Shown: positions 63,861-64,000 of the stretch, one piece after another
Layout: every line of letters begins with the position of its first letter
Position numbering within the stretch: the first letter of the stretch is position 1
From: Opisthocomus hoazin
Lineage: Eukaryota > Chordata > Aves > Opisthocomiformes > Opisthocomidae
Length of the DNA stretch: 64,000 nt
Assembly: GCF_030867145.1 (NCBI RefSeq)
Contig: NC_134442.1
Span: forward strand, 4,355,001-4,419,000
Reading direction: 5' to 3'
The notes under the pieces: generated by a model
What the model was told of the DNA's origin: nothing
The model's input: only the letters and a program-made list of their open reading frames with translations
The model's database searches: none
Position numbers and translations under genes: made by a program

Positions 63861-64000
63861 CTCCCCTCCTGCTCGGAACCCTCCATGTTGCCCGCCCCCC
63901 CCTAGAATCCACCGTGCCCAGCACCCGGAACCAGCCACTCTGTGACATCAGCCACGGGGCCAAGGGTTCCCAGGGCAGCGGGACTGCTGCAGGCACTACG
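63861..64000 (+). repeat. Tandem array unit 5, start only
   Basis: The promoter-proximal beginning of a fifth unit, matching 55503-55642 and including the CRE-like octamer at 63943-63950. The window ends about 65 bp before the expected exon 1 start codon, so the array continues to the right. Confidence 0.93.

Overview
The window is nuclear DNA from a bird. The evidence is CR1 LINEs ending in the sauropsid ATTCTATG-type tail, an olfactory receptor of the bird-expanded OR14 type, avian class I endogenous retrovirus fossils and a five-exon acrosin-like serine protease. I cannot name the species from sequence alone. There is no sign of prokaryotic gene organisation; the genes are spliced or are single-exon receptors.

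Left part (1-20980): a receptor and transposon neighbourhood. It holds an old CR1 scrap (about 505-790, minus), a fairly young 5'-truncated CR1 (1139-3250, minus), a decayed olfactory receptor pseudogene (3478-4330, minus), an OR14-like receptor whose body is open but whose usual start codon is ATA (6011-6934, minus), a second CR1 (10105-11551, plus), older CR1 remnants (12258-13825), and a broken plus-strand class I-like retrovirus fossil (about 14010-20980). The LTR end of that fossil coincides with the edge of the array to the right. Most of 4331-6010 and 6980-10100 shows nothing I recognise.

Right part (20981-64000): a tandem array of a GC-rich unit, about 8.36 kb in its short form and about 10 kb in its long form. 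Four units are visible and a fifth is cut by the window end. Each unit carries an acrosin-like gene or gene remnant on the plus strand. This is followed by a spacer holding an old CR1 scrap, a CCAAT-box minisatellite, a candidate spliced exon, two blocks of a degenerate 21-22 bp satellite, and a TOPORS-like fragment on the minus strand. The four acrosin loci differ in exon content: copy A has exons 2-3, copy B exons 1-5, copy C exons 2-5 and copy D exons 1-3. Only copy B (35224-37701) reads as a complete 347-residue trypsin-like proacrosin with signal peptide, activation site, full catalytic triad and C-terminal tail. The short copies look like products of recombination between exon 3 and a partial exon 3 duplicate lying downstream of the long copies. 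A class I retrovirus fossil (24405-30396, minus) sits only in unit 1 and a solo LTR (47634-48037) only in unit 3. Both therefore postdate at least part of the amplification, and the sister units show the empty sites.

The most interesting material is the array: a young, actively rearranging sperm-protease locus with one intact gene, independent exon losses, a copy-number-variable array of NF-Y-type CCAAT boxes, and a heptad-encoding satellite. All comparisons were made by eye; no alignments or database searches were run.
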